Origin: Rhineura floridana
Lineage: Eukaryota > Chordata > Lepidosauria > Squamata > Rhineuridae
DNA: 64,000 nucleotides
Direction of reading: 5' to 3'
Assembly: GCF_030035675.1 (NCBI RefSeq)
Contig: NC_084493.1
Span: 20,685,822 to 20,749,821 of the forward strand
In this document: in pieces, positions 1 to 10,653 of the stretch
How the letters are laid out: every line of letters begins with the position of its first letter
Position numbering within the stretch: the first letter of the stretch is position 1
Translations under genes and position numbers: made by a program
The notes under the pieces: generated by a model
The model's database searches: none
The model's input: the letters and a program-made list of their open reading frames with translations, nothing else
Told to the model about the DNA's origin: nothing

Positions 1-463
1 TAATCCAGCAGCAAAAAAAGGGGGGGAGGTCTTATCAGCAAGGGACCCTGAACCTCTGAATCTGCCACCACACTACACAGCCATGGGTCACTTCCAGAAG
101 TCACCAGTCCAAGAAAACTAGACCCACATATGTTAATTACCCTACTCATGTTTCAGCTGTCCCAGTATGGTTGTAACCTCTTTAGGATACTTCAAGACTT
201 GGCTGTTTTTAGGTATGTTGCCAGTAAAAGCAAATTGGTTTTGCACCCTCTCGCTTGCTGGGAGTCCATCCCACTCCAAGGCAAGGCTTCAGGCCATGGT
301 AGGCCAGGGAATATACTACTATAGCAAAATCCAGAGACATGCACCATGCACCCATTTACAAAGTACATTATTACTCTGGCGGTACCTACTCTGCGGAATT
401 ACCCACAGGGTCGCCAGAAGTCGTAATCAACGAGAAGGCACATAACAACAACAAACAAATATC
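1..463. other. No gene seen; short repeat at left edge
   Basis: No coding exon or complete element is recognised. Bases about 15-86 resemble 22744-22813 (shared words include AAGGGACCCTG and CACTACAC), so both look like pieces of one unclassified interspersed repeat. The short open frames here have no recognisable family. Confidence 0.4.
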
Positions 464-802
464 GTTGGAAGTGAGGCAAGAGCAACTCCTGTTTTGTTCT
501 TTTATGTTCCAGAAGGGAGATAGAGTTAGGGTCCTCCAGATGGATAGGCTTGATTACCTTTGCCTGTGATGCTCTGACTGACTTCCTTTCGTCTTTAGAC
601 TGATACATCTTAGGGAAGCTTATCTGCCCATCCTCCTTCCGCCCTTTCCTCCCTTCTCTTCTTTCGACTGTCTGAGAGAGAGAAGGAGAGAGGAGACACC
701 TTTGTCGCTGCTCTCTCTCTCCTGAGCCATGAGGGTAACTCCCAAACTTGGGCGTTGCACCTCCAACTTAGTTAGAACTAGGTATGCCTTTCTATCTACT
801 AT
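464..802 (+). repeat. Older LTR-like repeat, left part (copy 1)
   Basis: This stretch matches 44994-45830 in order: GTTGGAAGTG, then AGAGTTAGGGTCCTCCAG, then the CTGAG..CATGAGGG segment and AACTAGGTATGCCTTTC. No similarity is seen upstream of about 464, which places an element boundary there. The homology resumes after the Gypsy element at about 6512, so the Gypsy insertion split this copy. The second copy carries an AATAAA just before its final segment, which suggests a solo LTR of an old retroelement. The family is not identified and there is no internal coding region. Confidence 0.6.
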
Positions 803-1429
803 TGTCGGAAGGCAGAGCTGGGGTCCCAATCCCAGGGAGCTGGATCCCGGAGAGTTGGGAGAAGAGTATTCGGATGGATGGCAGAGGGAAGGGGGAGGAA
901 CTTCCCCCCTTTGGAGCGAAGACGAAACAGAGGAACTACCAGTGATAAGGTCGCTTAGCAACGGGGAGCCTGAGCCCTCCCTGGACATTCTCACGCCTCC
1001 CCCTCTTTCAGGCTCAGAGCAAGAGGGGAAAGAGGGAGGGCTGCTCACAGCCGAAAAGCGGGGAGGCAGTTTACCATCAGCCCCTCCCCTATCCCCCATC
1101 CCGGAATCAGAAACTTCAGAAGAGGAGGGGGTGATGCTTCCCCTCTCACCACGCACACGCAGACAGCTGAAAAGACAGGAGAGAAGGGGGGGAAGGCGGG
1201 CAGTACCTGAGGGGCAGTTAAGGAGGAGCGAAAGATTGCGCGCCCGTTTGGCCCCTTCTTAAAGAACAGGCGGGAAGAAGTCCCTTGCTCTGTCAACTTT
1301 CTCCCAATGCCGCAGGACCTGTATCCCTGTATTGCTTCATGAGAAAACGCAGTCTTTGGACATTACCCTAATAAAACACGAATTAACTACAGCCGTTGGT
1401 CTGGTTCCTGAGTCACATCCTGGGCCTGA
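803..1429 (+). repeat. 5' LTR of the Gypsy element
   Basis: It begins TGTCGGAAGG and is repeated almost identically at 5881-6511. It is about 627 bp long and ends near GGGCCTGA. It contains CCTAATAAAAC, a likely polyadenylation signal region, near its end. Much of the LTR is open in one frame and corresponds to the C-terminal extension of pol that is read from the 3' copy. Confidence 0.93.
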
Positions 1430-1487
1430 CAGCTTGACAGAGCCACCTAAATCACCCTCAACGCTCTCTTCACTTGACTGGGACAAG

Positions 1488-2429
1488 ATGTCAAAGGGAG
1501 CAGCGGGGGGGACGAACCCCACTTCTGAGACGGAAGAAGTGGAACTCTTGAGGACTAAGGTAGCTGATTTGCAGACGGATGTTCAAGCCCTGCTAGCAGC
1601 AGTCAAGGCGCTGAAGACGGATAATCAAACCTTGAAGGCCACGATAGACCAGATGCGAACAGCCGCTCCAGCTGCTGTAGTAAAGGTTCCCATTGGATTG
1701 CCCCCAAAATACGAGGGACAAAGTGATCAGTTGGCAACCTTCGTGGCTCAATGTGAGTTATATCTGGATGTCAGGCACACGGAATTTCCAGACGATGGGG
1801 CTAAAGTAGCTTTCGTGATTAGCCTCCTGGAGGGAGAAGCTGCAAAATGGGTGACTCCGTATCTCGTGAGAAAGGATACTGTCTTAGGAAGGTACAGAGG
1901 ATTTATACAGGAGATGACCGAGATATTTCAAGACCCGCAAAGGGCTGAAACAGTAGCGCGGCAACTAGGCGCTCTGAAGCAAGCTAAAGGGACTGTTTCC
2001 GAGTACACTAATGCTTTTAAAATTCTGTCCCAGGAAACTGGTTACAATGACGCCGCCCTGATGTTTATGTACCGGAGTGGATTAAATGCTGAAATCCTGG
2101 ATGAGTTGGCCAGGACCTCCCCCCCCGCTGACCTACCAGGGCTCATCCGGCTATGCCTACAGATAGATCACCGGATGGAAGGAAGGCGCCTGGAAAAGAA
2201 GCAGGAGGTCCCGAGATACTCAGCCTCGGCATCCCGCAACAAGACCCTTCCCACTGCAGGGATGGCAGGTAATGCAACTGAGGGACAGGGAGGGGCTAGG
2301 CCAAGACTGTCGGAAGAAGAAAAGGAAAGACGACGCTGGGAACGTTTATGCTTTTATTGTTCAAAGCCGGGCCATGTGGCCAGAGACTGTGGACTGAAAG
2401 GGGGGAAAGCCGAGCCGTCGGGAAACTAG
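1488..2429 (+). CDS. Gypsy gag-like protein
   Basis: This is the structural protein of the LTR retrotransposon. I chose the ATG at 1488 because it lies shortly after the 5' LTR; the frame is also open further upstream into the LTR. The N-terminal part is a heptad-like helical region rich in leucine and lysine. The middle is a retrotransposon gag domain (region around IGLPPKYEGQ to LCLQIDHRM). Near the end is one CCHC zinc knuckle (CFYCSKPGHVARDC). The length of about 314 residues suits a Sushi-like gag. It is followed by the pol region. It is listed as part of a fossil element, and no present activity is implied. Confidence 0.85.
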   Translation: MSKGAAGGTNPTSETEEVELLRTKVADLQTDVQALLAAVKALKTDNQTLKATIDQMRTAAPAAVVKVPIGLPPKYEGQSDQLATFVAQCELYLDVRHTEFPDDGAKVAFVISLLEGEAAKWVTPYLVRKDTVLGRYRGFIQEMTEIFQDPQRAETVARQLGALKQAKGTVSEYTNAFKILSQETGYNDAALMFMYRSGLNAEILDELARTSPPADLPGLIRLCLQIDHRMEGRRLEKKQEVPRYSASASRNKTLPTAGMAGNATEGQGGARPRLSEEEKERRRWERLCFYCSKPGHVARDCGLKGGKAEPSGN

Positions 2430-5400
2430 AACACCCAGTCCACGTGCAGGCCGGTGGACTGGGGGCAGCGTTGTATAAAGGCCCCCCAATGATCCAACCT
2501 CCCTCAAAGGGGGTGTTGGTCTTGCCTATTCGGATTACAACTTCCAGAGGAGTGGTGTTTAATTCCACTGCCTTAATTGACAGTGGAGCCTCCACAAATT
2601 TTATTGATGCAAAGTTAGTCAAGCGTCATGGAATTTCCCGGTGGAAACTGGACGCTCCCCTAGCTGTGGAGACTATCGATGGGAGACCCCTGAAGTCAGG
2701 AGGGGTGACACAAGCCACGGAGGAAGTGAAACTTCAAATCCCTGGGCACAAAGAGTTCATTTCGCTATACGTGTCAGATCTCTCGAACTTTGAGGTGATT
2801 CTGGGAATGCCCTGGCTAGCAAAGCATGAACCCAAAATAAGCTGGAAGGAGGTGGTGGTGTGGTTCACCTCACAGTATTGCCAGGAGAACTGTCAACCTG
2901 AAGGAATCAAGAACACCTTAGCGGGGGCAGTGCAAGAGATCGAGCAAGTGACCCTGCCGCCAAAGTATGAAGAAGTCAAAGATGCGTTTGATGAAAAAGA
3001 GGCAGAGACTTTACCCCCCCACCGCCCTTACGACTGTGCGATTGACCTAGTGCCAGGAGCCAGCATCCCATCAGGGAGAATCTACTCTCTCACAGAGAAT
3101 GAGAGGGAGGCCCTGAAGGAATTCCTGGATAAAAACCTGAGGCGAGGATTCATACGCCCCTCACAATCCCCTGCTGGAGCGCCACTATTGTTTGTGAAAA
3201 AGAAGGGGGGGGGAACTCAGACCCTGTAACGACTATCGCGCATTGAACCAGATCACCATCCCCAACAGCTACCCGCTGCCCCTGATCTCAGAGTTGCTGG
3301 ACCGACTGCGCTCTGCAAAAATCTTCACGAAGTTGGATTTGAGAGGAGCGTACAATCTGATCAGAATGAAGGAGGGAGATGAATGGGAAACAGGATTCTT
3401 GACCGCTTACGGACAGTATGAATACCTGGTCATGCCGTTCGGGCTTTGTGGAAGTCCAGGAATTTTTCAAAAATTCATGAACGACGTGTTTAGAGACTTG
3501 TTGGACACGTATGTAATCTGTTACTTAGATGATATCCTGGTGTTCTCAAAGAACCAGGAAGACCACGACCAGCATGTGAAGACGGTGTTGAAGAGACTGA
3601 GAGAAAATCACCTGTATGCTAAATTAGAGAAATGTGGATTTGACCTCAAGTCTCTAGACTTCCTTGGATATCGAATCTCAGCGGAAGGCGTGGAGATGGA
3701 CCCAGGGAAAGTAAGCTGCATATTGGACTGGGGCCAACCTGTCACCAAAAAGGATGTACAACGGTTTTTGGCGTTTGCCAATTATTACAGAAAGTTCATT
3801 CCAGGGTTTTCCAAATTAACAGCTCCTCTGACTGACTGTTTAAGGGGGAAGAAGAAGTTTCAATGGACAGAGAACGCCACCGAGGCCTTTGAGGAGCTGA
3901 AGAGAAGGTTTGCTACTGAGCCCATTCTGCGCTTTGCTGATCCGAACCGCCCTTTCGTAGTGGAAGCAGATGCTTCAGATTTTGCCATTGGGGGGGTCCT
4001 GCTACAATTAGACCAAGAAGGGAAGGAGCTGCACCCCTGTGCGTACTTCTCTCGGAAGTTAAAGCCTGCAGAGAAGAACTACACAGTTTGGGAGAAGGAG
4101 CTGCTGGCCATCAAGGACTCTTTTGAAAACTGGAGACAATACCTAGAGGGGACCTCTCATCGAATTGAAGTGCGCTCCGACCACAAGAATCTTGAAAGCC
4201 TCTAAACAGCCAGAAAGCTGAACCAGAGACAGATAAGATGGTCCCAGTTCTTCACTAGGTTTAACTTCCAGATTACTTACCATGCCCAAGCCAAAAACCA
4301 GAGAGCGGATGCCTTATCCAGACAGCCACAATACAAAGAAAGTGAATCCGAGGACCAGCCTCAGTACGTAATCCCGCCAGAGAAATTAACGTTGGGAGTA
4401 TGCCAGCCTTCATGGGAAGAGGAACTCAAAAAGGCACAACAAGAAGATGCAGACATGCTAAAATATCAGCAGGAGACGGGACAAGGTCAAGACTCAGAAG
4501 TAACCTTTCACTGGAGAAATGGACTGTTATGGTTCAAAACCGCCAGATTTGTGCCAGAAGGGGAATTAAGGCTCAGAATCCTACGCCAGTGTCATGATTC
4601 CATCACAGCGGGACACTTTGGGATTTACAAGACCATTCAGAACGTGGCCAAGGACTTCTGGTGGCCTAAAATGCGTCGGGATATTGAGAGTTATGTAAAG
4701 TCCTGCTCTGTCTGTCTGCGGACAAAAACACAAACAGGGACACCAGCAGGACTGTTACAACCGTTGCCTGTCCCACACGAACCCTGGAAGGACCTCTCCA
4801 TGGATTTTATAACTGATCTACCCAAGTCCCAAGGAATGACAGCCATCTTAGTAGTGGTGGATCTACTTACCAAAATGGCACACTTTCTTCCTTGTGCAGG
4901 GGCCTTAGAGGCTAAAGAAACGGCCAAGTTATTCATCAAAGAAGTCTACCGGCTGCATGGATTGCCAAACAGCGTAGTCTCAGACCGAGGAACTCAGTTC
5001 ACAGCCAAATTTTGGAGAGCAATGTGGAAACAGTTGCAGACGGAATTAAAACTCTCCTCCGCCCATCACCCCCAGACAGATGGGCAGACGGAACGCTTGA
5101 ACGCCGTTTTGGAAAGATATTTACGAAGTTATGTGTCCTATCAACAGACTGACTGGGTATCATATTTGCATTTTGCAGAGTTCGCCTACAACAATTCTCT
5201 GCACTCCAGCACTCAACAAACCCCGTTCTTCGCTAATTATGGATTCCATCCTAAAGTCTTTCCAAGCAGCTCAGAAGGAATGCTGGTACCGGCAGCTGAG
5301 AACTTCCTTAACGAATTGCAAGCGGCGCAACAGACACTGAAACAGCAGTTAAACGAAGCCAAAACGGAGTACAAGCGAGTTGCTGACCTGCACAGGAAGG

Positions 5401-5880
5401 AGCCCCCCCCCTTCAACCGGGAGACCAGGTATGGCTGTCCACCCGCTTCCTCCAGATGCCGGGCAAATGTAGAAAATTACAAGACAAGAGGGTGGGTCCT
5501 TTCGAAATAGAAACTCAAATCAATCCCGTGGCGTACCGACTGAAGCTGCCTGACACGTTTAAAATACATCCTGTGTTCCATCGATCCCTCTTAACGAAAG
5601 CCGCCCCTCCCAGTAAGTTACGGCCGGAGGAACCTCCCGGAGCTCCACTCCTGGTAAATGAGCAGCTTGAGTTTGAAGTTGAGGAGATCTTAGATTCCAG
5701 GATCAGACGCCACAAGCTGCAGTACTTGATTCACTGGAAAGGCTATGGGGTGGCTGACAGATCATGGGAAGATGCAGCTGATGTGCATGCTCCAGAATTG
5801 GTAAAACTTTTCCATCAACGTTTTCCCCACCGTCCCAAGCCAGACAAGGGGAGAGGGGCACAGCCTGGGAGGGGGGATGG
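2430..5880 (+). pseudogene. Gypsy pol region (PR-RT-RNaseH-IN-chromodomain), broken
   Basis: The domains can be read in order. An aspartic protease with DSGAS lies near 2.58 kb. The reverse transcriptase spans about 3.05-3.75 kb and has the MPFGLCGSP and YLDDILVF motifs. RNase H with EADASDFAIGG is near 3.95-4.3 kb. Integrase occupies about 4.5-5.4 kb, with the zinc-binding H/C region, a DFITDLPKSQ start to the core, SDRGTQF and HHPQTDGQTERLN. A chromodomain (LIHWKGYG..SWE) is near 5.7 kb. The frame continues into the 3' LTR. About three interruptions make the copy non-functional as it stands. The family is a chromovirus of the Ty3/Gypsy group. Confidence 0.9.
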
Positions 5881-6511
5881 TGTCGGAAGGCAGAGCTGGG
5901 GTCCCAATCCCGGGGAGCTGGATCCCGGAGAGTTGAGAGAAGAGTATTCGGATGGATGGCAGAGGGAAGGGGGAGGAACTTCCCCCCTTTGGAGCGAAGA
6001 CGAAACAGAGGAACTGCCAGTGATAAGGTCGCTTAGCGACGGGGAGCCTGAGCCCTCCCTGGACATTCTCACGCCTCCCCCTCTTTCAGGCTCAGAGCAA
6101 GAGGGGAAAGAGGGAGGGCTGCTCACAGCCGAAAAGCGGGGAGGCAGTTTACCATCAGCCCCTCCCCTATCCCCCATCTTGGAATCGGAAACTTCAGAAG
6201 AGGAGGGGGTGATGCTTCCCCCCTCACCGCGCACACACAGACAGCTGAAAAGACAGGAGAGAAGGGGGGGAAGGCGGGCAGTACCTGAGGGGCAGTTAAG
6301 GAGGAGCGAAAGATTGCGCGCCCGTTTGGCCCCTTCTTAAAGAACAGGCGGGAAGAAGTCCCTTGTTCTGTCAACTTTCTCCCAATGCCGCAGGACCTGT
6401 ATCCCTGTATTGCTTCATGAGAAAACGCAGTCTTTGTTTGGACATTACCCTAATAAAACACGAATTAACTACAGCCGTTGGTCTGGTTCCTGAGTCACAT
6501 CCTGGGCCTGA
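5881..6511 (+). repeat. 3' LTR of the Gypsy element (coding in its 5' two-thirds)
   Basis: It starts TGTCGGAAGG and matches 803-1429, with one extra TTTG. The integrase/chromodomain reading frame stays open into this LTR to about 6340, adding an acidic, proline-rich tail ending in a basic RSERLRARLAPS segment. Both LTRs therefore carry this coding stretch. Confidence 0.92.
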
Positions 6512-6590
6512 GTCTTACGTCTCAGTGATCTCAATGCAGGGTAAAAGCCTGCTTTCTTAGGTAAACACACACACTGGCACACATGCATTT
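6512..6590 (+). repeat. Older LTR-like repeat, right part (copy 1)
   Basis: It matches 45830-45907 (AATGCAGGGTAAAAGCCTGC and CACACACTGGCACACA). It is the far end of the older repeat whose left part is at 464-802. Compared with the second copy, a stretch of about 35 bases (CTTTCTATAAATAAAGTAGC and following) is absent at the Gypsy insertion site. Confidence 0.6.
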
Positions 6591-6647
6591 CAGACCACTT
6601 GACGTTCTCTGCTAGCATTTTATACAAATTTACACAACAACAATTAG

Positions 6648-6962
6648 GCAGGTGCCATCTGTTATCCTTTCAGCACCTTTTGAAGACTTTCATCTTTCAA
6701 CAAGCCTTGTAAGTTGAGATCTATCCCAGTCTGCGTTCATGTTGGAATTGCTTTTAATATGTTTTTTTTAAAAAACAATGTTTTTAACCCTTTTAAAGAT
6801 GTTTTTAAAGCTTTAAAAAAAGGTTTTTAAAGTTGTTTTGTTTTAATGTATTTTTAGGTCTATTTTTATGATGTTTTGATGTGTTTTTAGCACTTTTGTT
6901 TGCCACCCTGGGCTCCTGCTGGGAGGAAGGGCGGGATATAAATCAAATAAATAATAAATAAT
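6648..6962 (+). repeat. LINE 3' end (L2/CR1-like tail), + strand
   Basis: It reads CTTTCAACAAGCCTTGTAAG, TTGAGA..CCCAGTCTGC, then a T-rich stretch and GCCACCCTGGGCTCCTGCTG..GGGCGGGATATAAAT, ending in an AATAAATAA tail. The same 3' end recurs at 60772-61030 in this orientation and, inverted, at 32545-33008 and 35195-35850. It is a truncated LINE 3' UTR without coding sequence. Confidence 0.7.
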
Positions 6963-7395
6963 TACCCTGTAGATGAGGTCACATCTCTTAAGCGTGCACA
7001 TCTAATATTTAACTCCTCATATTATTTCCAGAATACGGTATTGACTAAGTTTTAACTGGCAACCATTCAAATTAGATGCAATTGGCAGGTGAGTTACTAA
7101 AGCATGCATTGAATGCATACCAGCAGTTTACACACAGCAAAATGAAATAGCATTCTACCTATGAAGTAGTGCAATTGGCAGTGTGCAGTCAAAGGAAAGG
7201 ACCAGCAGTAGCATCAGAAGCTGTTGGGGAGGATTAAAGGCTTAATAACCCATGTCAGAGAGGTAGCCATGTTAATCTTTTACAGAAGAGATAGAAGAGC
7301 CTTGGAGGTATCTATAGCATAGCAGTCTATTGCTACTAGGGCACATAGCAGTCAATCGGACATGCTTTTGAGTAGACATGTGCTGTTAAAATGTC
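6963..7395. other. No gene or clear repeat seen
   Basis: Single-copy-looking sequence with no recognised exon, element end or RNA gene. Confidence 0.4.
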
Positions 7396-7399
7396 TGCA

Positions 7400-8450
7400 G
7401 GATCACCTACTTGCAGCTGCAGCCGCAAATAGGAAGTGGTCGACCTATTTCTGGAGCATTCATTCTGATGTGCATCTCCGAAGTTTGCGGCAGCGGGCGC
7501 GAAGGAGAGAAAAAATGAACCCTATCCTTGGATCATGAAAGCGTTTTTTTTTTTTTAAAGGTGCAAAAACATCACTGCACAGTTGGTTCCATCCGCGAAA
7601 CTATTTACTCAAACTTGTGCAGCTCCAGCCGCTCCGCGTTTACTCCGGAGTAAATTCCACCTCGGAGTTCAGAGAGGCTTATACCCATGGAAGCCGGCAC
7701 AGCATGACACCTGTGCGTACTTCGCTCTGTTGAACTCAGGGCCCCCAACTAACAGCAATGACACCGGAAAAAAAATTCGAGGGGAGGCACAGAAGGGGCA
7801 AATTATATTTCTAGTTAAGCTGCTTGTTTGGGGGGTGTGCTTGCCCTCCCCTTTGGCGCTACCCCCGCCAACTACACGTGGCGTTACAGCCAGGTTTTTA
7901 AAACAAGCTTGGTTAAGCGGGTCGCCTTTAGTTGCAAGAAAAAAAGAGTAACTGCGGGGCCCCGAAGCTGCTTCCCCCCCCCAATAAAATCATCCCGATT
8001 AAGCATGCTTCTAGCTTGGGCCTCAGCGGCAGATCTTCGTCCCGAACAAGCGCATGGAGAGGATCGAGTTGTCCAACCGCCCAAGTCACGCCCGTCATCA
8101 ACTCTACAGGGTCTTTTCATCTTATCTGTGGCAGAGCGAGCGCCTCGGGATTGAAAGCGAGAAGGAGAGGCTCTTCCATCGCCCTCACGCATCCCCGAAG
8201 AAGACGGAGCCAGCCCTTCCCTAAAGCCGGCGAGCGCCCGCGCACCGCCACCTCAACTTCTTGGCGAGGCGTTACAAAGAAAGGCGGGGTCCCCTCCCGC
8301 GCTAATCACTCACCAGATCCTGCGCGGCTGCTGCCGCAGGTTCACCCCCTTCCGCCATTGGGGACACGCCTTTCTCTCAGAGCATCGAACCTGGCAGCCA
8401 TTCCCGCCTCTTTTGAAGAGGCTTGTTGGGGGCGGGGCACCTGTTACTTG
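7400..8450. promoter_or_regulatory. CpG-rich block, possible orphan promoter/CpG island
   Basis: CpG dinucleotides are dense here compared with the flanks, for example GGCGAGCGCCCGCGCACCGC near 8228-8247. Open frames exist on both strands but show no known domain, and GC-rich sequence gives such frames by chance. In mammals the gene upstream of B2M, PATL2, is transcribed on the opposite strand. This block could be a promoter for a minus-strand gene whose exons lie to the left or are unrecognised, or it could be an unmethylated repeat. The gene served cannot be named. Confidence 0.4.
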
Positions 8451-8666
8451 GCGTTATTTAAAAATATACTACTCCTATTAGTGTTACTATTAATAATTGT
8501 ATTGGAGGGTCTATAAAGCCACTGGATTAGGGTTTGTTTATGTAGGCATGCCAACATAAACATGCCAAGCAGTGACCATCCAGATGCCTGTAGGAAGCCT
8601 GCAAGCAGGTCACCAGTTTAACAACACTCTTGTGATTTCCAACTACGGATGTGCCACACGTTTGAG

Positions 8667-8668
<2 letters not shown>

Positions 8669-8699
<31 letters not shown>
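8669..8699. repeat. (GA)n microsatellite
   Basis: About 15 uninterrupted AG/GA units, flanked on the right by a fold-back element. Confidence 0.9.
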
Positions 8700-8701
<2 letters not shown>

Positions 8702-8825
8702 CCTGGGAACTGTAATTTGTTAAGGGTGCTGGGAATCGTACCTCTGTGAGGCATAGACTACCGTTCCCAGGATTCCTTGGGTGGGAGGGGGATGTGCTTT
8801 AAATGGGTGGTGTGTGGGCAACCTG
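8698..8825. mobile_element. Fold-back MITE, family B
   Basis: Inverted arms pair GAATCCTGGGAACTGTAATT with CCGTTCCCAGGATTCC, and the end includes GTGCTTTAAATGGGTGGTGT. Related copies lie at about 20590-20745, 41825-41945 and 51960-52155. This is a non-autonomous DNA-transposon-like family common in squamates; the superfamily is not decided here. Confidence 0.6.
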
Positions 8826-8879
8826 AATCGCCTGAAGCATATTGCTTCTAACAGTGAAGTTAGCCATCATGTTAGTGTG

Positions 8880-9790
8880 AATCATGTTAGTAGCCCTTGA
8901 TAACCTTGTCCTCCATGAATTTTTCTAAACCCCTTTTAAAGCCATCCAAGTTGGTGGCCATGGCTACAACTTGTGGAAGTGAATTCCATAGTTTAACAAT
9001 GGGCTGTGTGATGAAGTACTTCTTTTTTGTCTCCTGATTTGCCATTAAGCTTTATCACATGGCTTTGAGTTTTAGTATTATGAGAGAAGAAACACTTGTC
9101 TCTATCCATTTTCTCCATACCATGTATCATTTTATACACTTCTATCACTCCTCCCTCACTTGCCTTTTTTCTAAACTAAAAAGCCCCAAATGTTGTAGCC
9201 TGTCCTCTTAGGAGAGTTGCTTCAGTCCCTTGATCATTTTGATTGCCCTTTTTCAAACCTTTTTCAGCCCTACAGTATCATTTTTTATGAGAACTGTACA
9301 TAATTCCAAGTGCACTCACACCATTATGCAGCAAGATATTGGCAGCTTTATTTTCAGTCCTTTTCCTTATCATCCATAACATAACAAGGAATTATCCTTT
9401 TTCACCTGGTGTGCAGTAGGTCAGCATCTTAACTGAGCTGTTCACTATGACTCCTGGTCTGTTACCACCAGTTCAGATTCCATCTGTATATATGCAAAGT
9501 TACAGTTTTTTGCCACAGTGTGAATCACTTTACATTTGCTTAGACTGAATCACATTCACCCTGTTTGGAGAGATCCTTTTGGAGCTTTTCATAATCCCTT
9601 TTTATTTTTACCATCCTGAACAGATTGGTGTCATCAGCAATCTTGGATGCCTTATTCATACCCAACTGGTGATTTATGAACAAAAGCAGAGGTCTCAATA
9701 ATGATCCTCAGGTGACCTCACTTCTTACATCCCTCCACTGTGAGAACTATCCGTTTATTCCTACTCACTGCTTCCTGTTCTTCCTCTAGA
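8880..9790 (-). repeat. CR1-type LINE fragment, antisense (tentative)
   Basis: The block contains the phrases GGTGTCATCAGCAATCTTGG, TGATTTATGAACAAAAGCAG and CATTTATTCCTAC-like text that I know from antisense CR1-group LINE copies in sauropsids. No open coding frame survives. I infer an old, 5'-truncated CR1 relative, and the clade call is uncertain. Confidence 0.5.
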
Positions 9791-9940
9791 GGGAATGGGA
9801 AGAACATGGCCCCTCTCACTTGTTGCATGTCTGGCCAACAGCATTAATTTGTTGTTATTTTTTATGGGCAATGTATAGCCAATTGTTTCTTTATCCAGAG
9901 CTACCTTCAGTCCAAATAGCTTCCCTTCTATTAAATTGTA

Positions 9941-9967
9941 AATGTACTGCCTTCAAGTCAATTCTGA
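9941..9967 (-). repeat. tRNA-derived SINE, left part (split by an L1)
   Basis: TGTACTGCCTTCAAGTCAAT followed by TCTGA continues at 15052 as TTCTGACTTATGGCAACCC. It is the 3' end of the same SINE, cut by the L1 insertion. Confidence 0.8.
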
Positions 9968-10653
9968 AGATTCCTGATAGTTGGAAAAATGCTAATATAA
10001 CATTAATACCTAAAGAGAAGCAGGACCTAACTAAAACAAAAAATTATCGGCCGATATCTTTATTGAATAATGATTATAAAATATTTACAATGATTTTGGC
10101 AGAAAGAATGAAAATAATATTGCAACAATTTATCCAGGAAGATCAATCGGGTTTTTTACCTAAAAGACAACTATGTGATAACGTCAGGAATGTTTTGAAT
10201 GTGTTGGAATATTTAGAACAACGAAATGATAATTTATTTATTTATTTATTTATTTAATTAATTAAGCTTATATACCGCCCGACTAGCAACAGCTCTCTGG
10301 GCGGTGAACATTAAAAATACAATAAAAATAACACAATACAGTATATCACAATACAAAACTGTACAAAAAACTGTACAGTCTAAAATCAAAATATAATAAT
10401 TTAGAATTAACAGGAATTAAAATGCCTCAGAGAAGAGAAAGGTTTTAACCTGGCGCCGAAAAGATGATAGTGTCGGCGCCAGGCGCACCTCCTCGGGGAA
10501 ACCATTCCATAGTTTGGGGGCCACCACTGAGAAGGCCCTAAATCTTGTCACCACTCTCCGGGCTTCCCTATGAGTCGGAACCCGGAGGAGGGCCTTCGTA
10601 GTAGACCGTAGTGTACGGGCCGGTTCATATCGGGAGAGGCGTTCCGACAGATA

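Larger units (their letters stand above)
803..6511 (+). mobile_element. Gypsy (Ty3-like) chromovirus LTR retrotransposon
   Basis: This is a full-length-looking Ty3/Gypsy element with two long terminal repeats, gag, and pol in the order protease, reverse transcriptase, RNase H, integrase, chromodomain. That order and the terminal chromodomain place it among the chromoviruses, such as the vertebrate Sushi-like elements. By eye the two LTRs differ at about 11 substitutions plus one 4-base indel over roughly 627 bp (about 1.75%). At an assumed 1-2 x 10^-9 changes per site per year this gives an insertion age of roughly 4-9 million years. The coding region has about three interruptions, so the copy is a recent fossil. 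It lies inside an older LTR-like repeat whose parts flank it. No target-site duplication is evident. Confidence 0.93.

Noticed and set aside
620-1296. Antisense frames over the Gypsy LTR
   Set aside because: They mirror the coding LTR on the other strand and recur over the 3' LTR; shadows.
7884-8516. Frames of 102-194 codons on both strands in the CpG-rich block
   Set aside because: GC-rich sequence lowers stop frequency. There is low-complexity composition and no domain or splice pattern.
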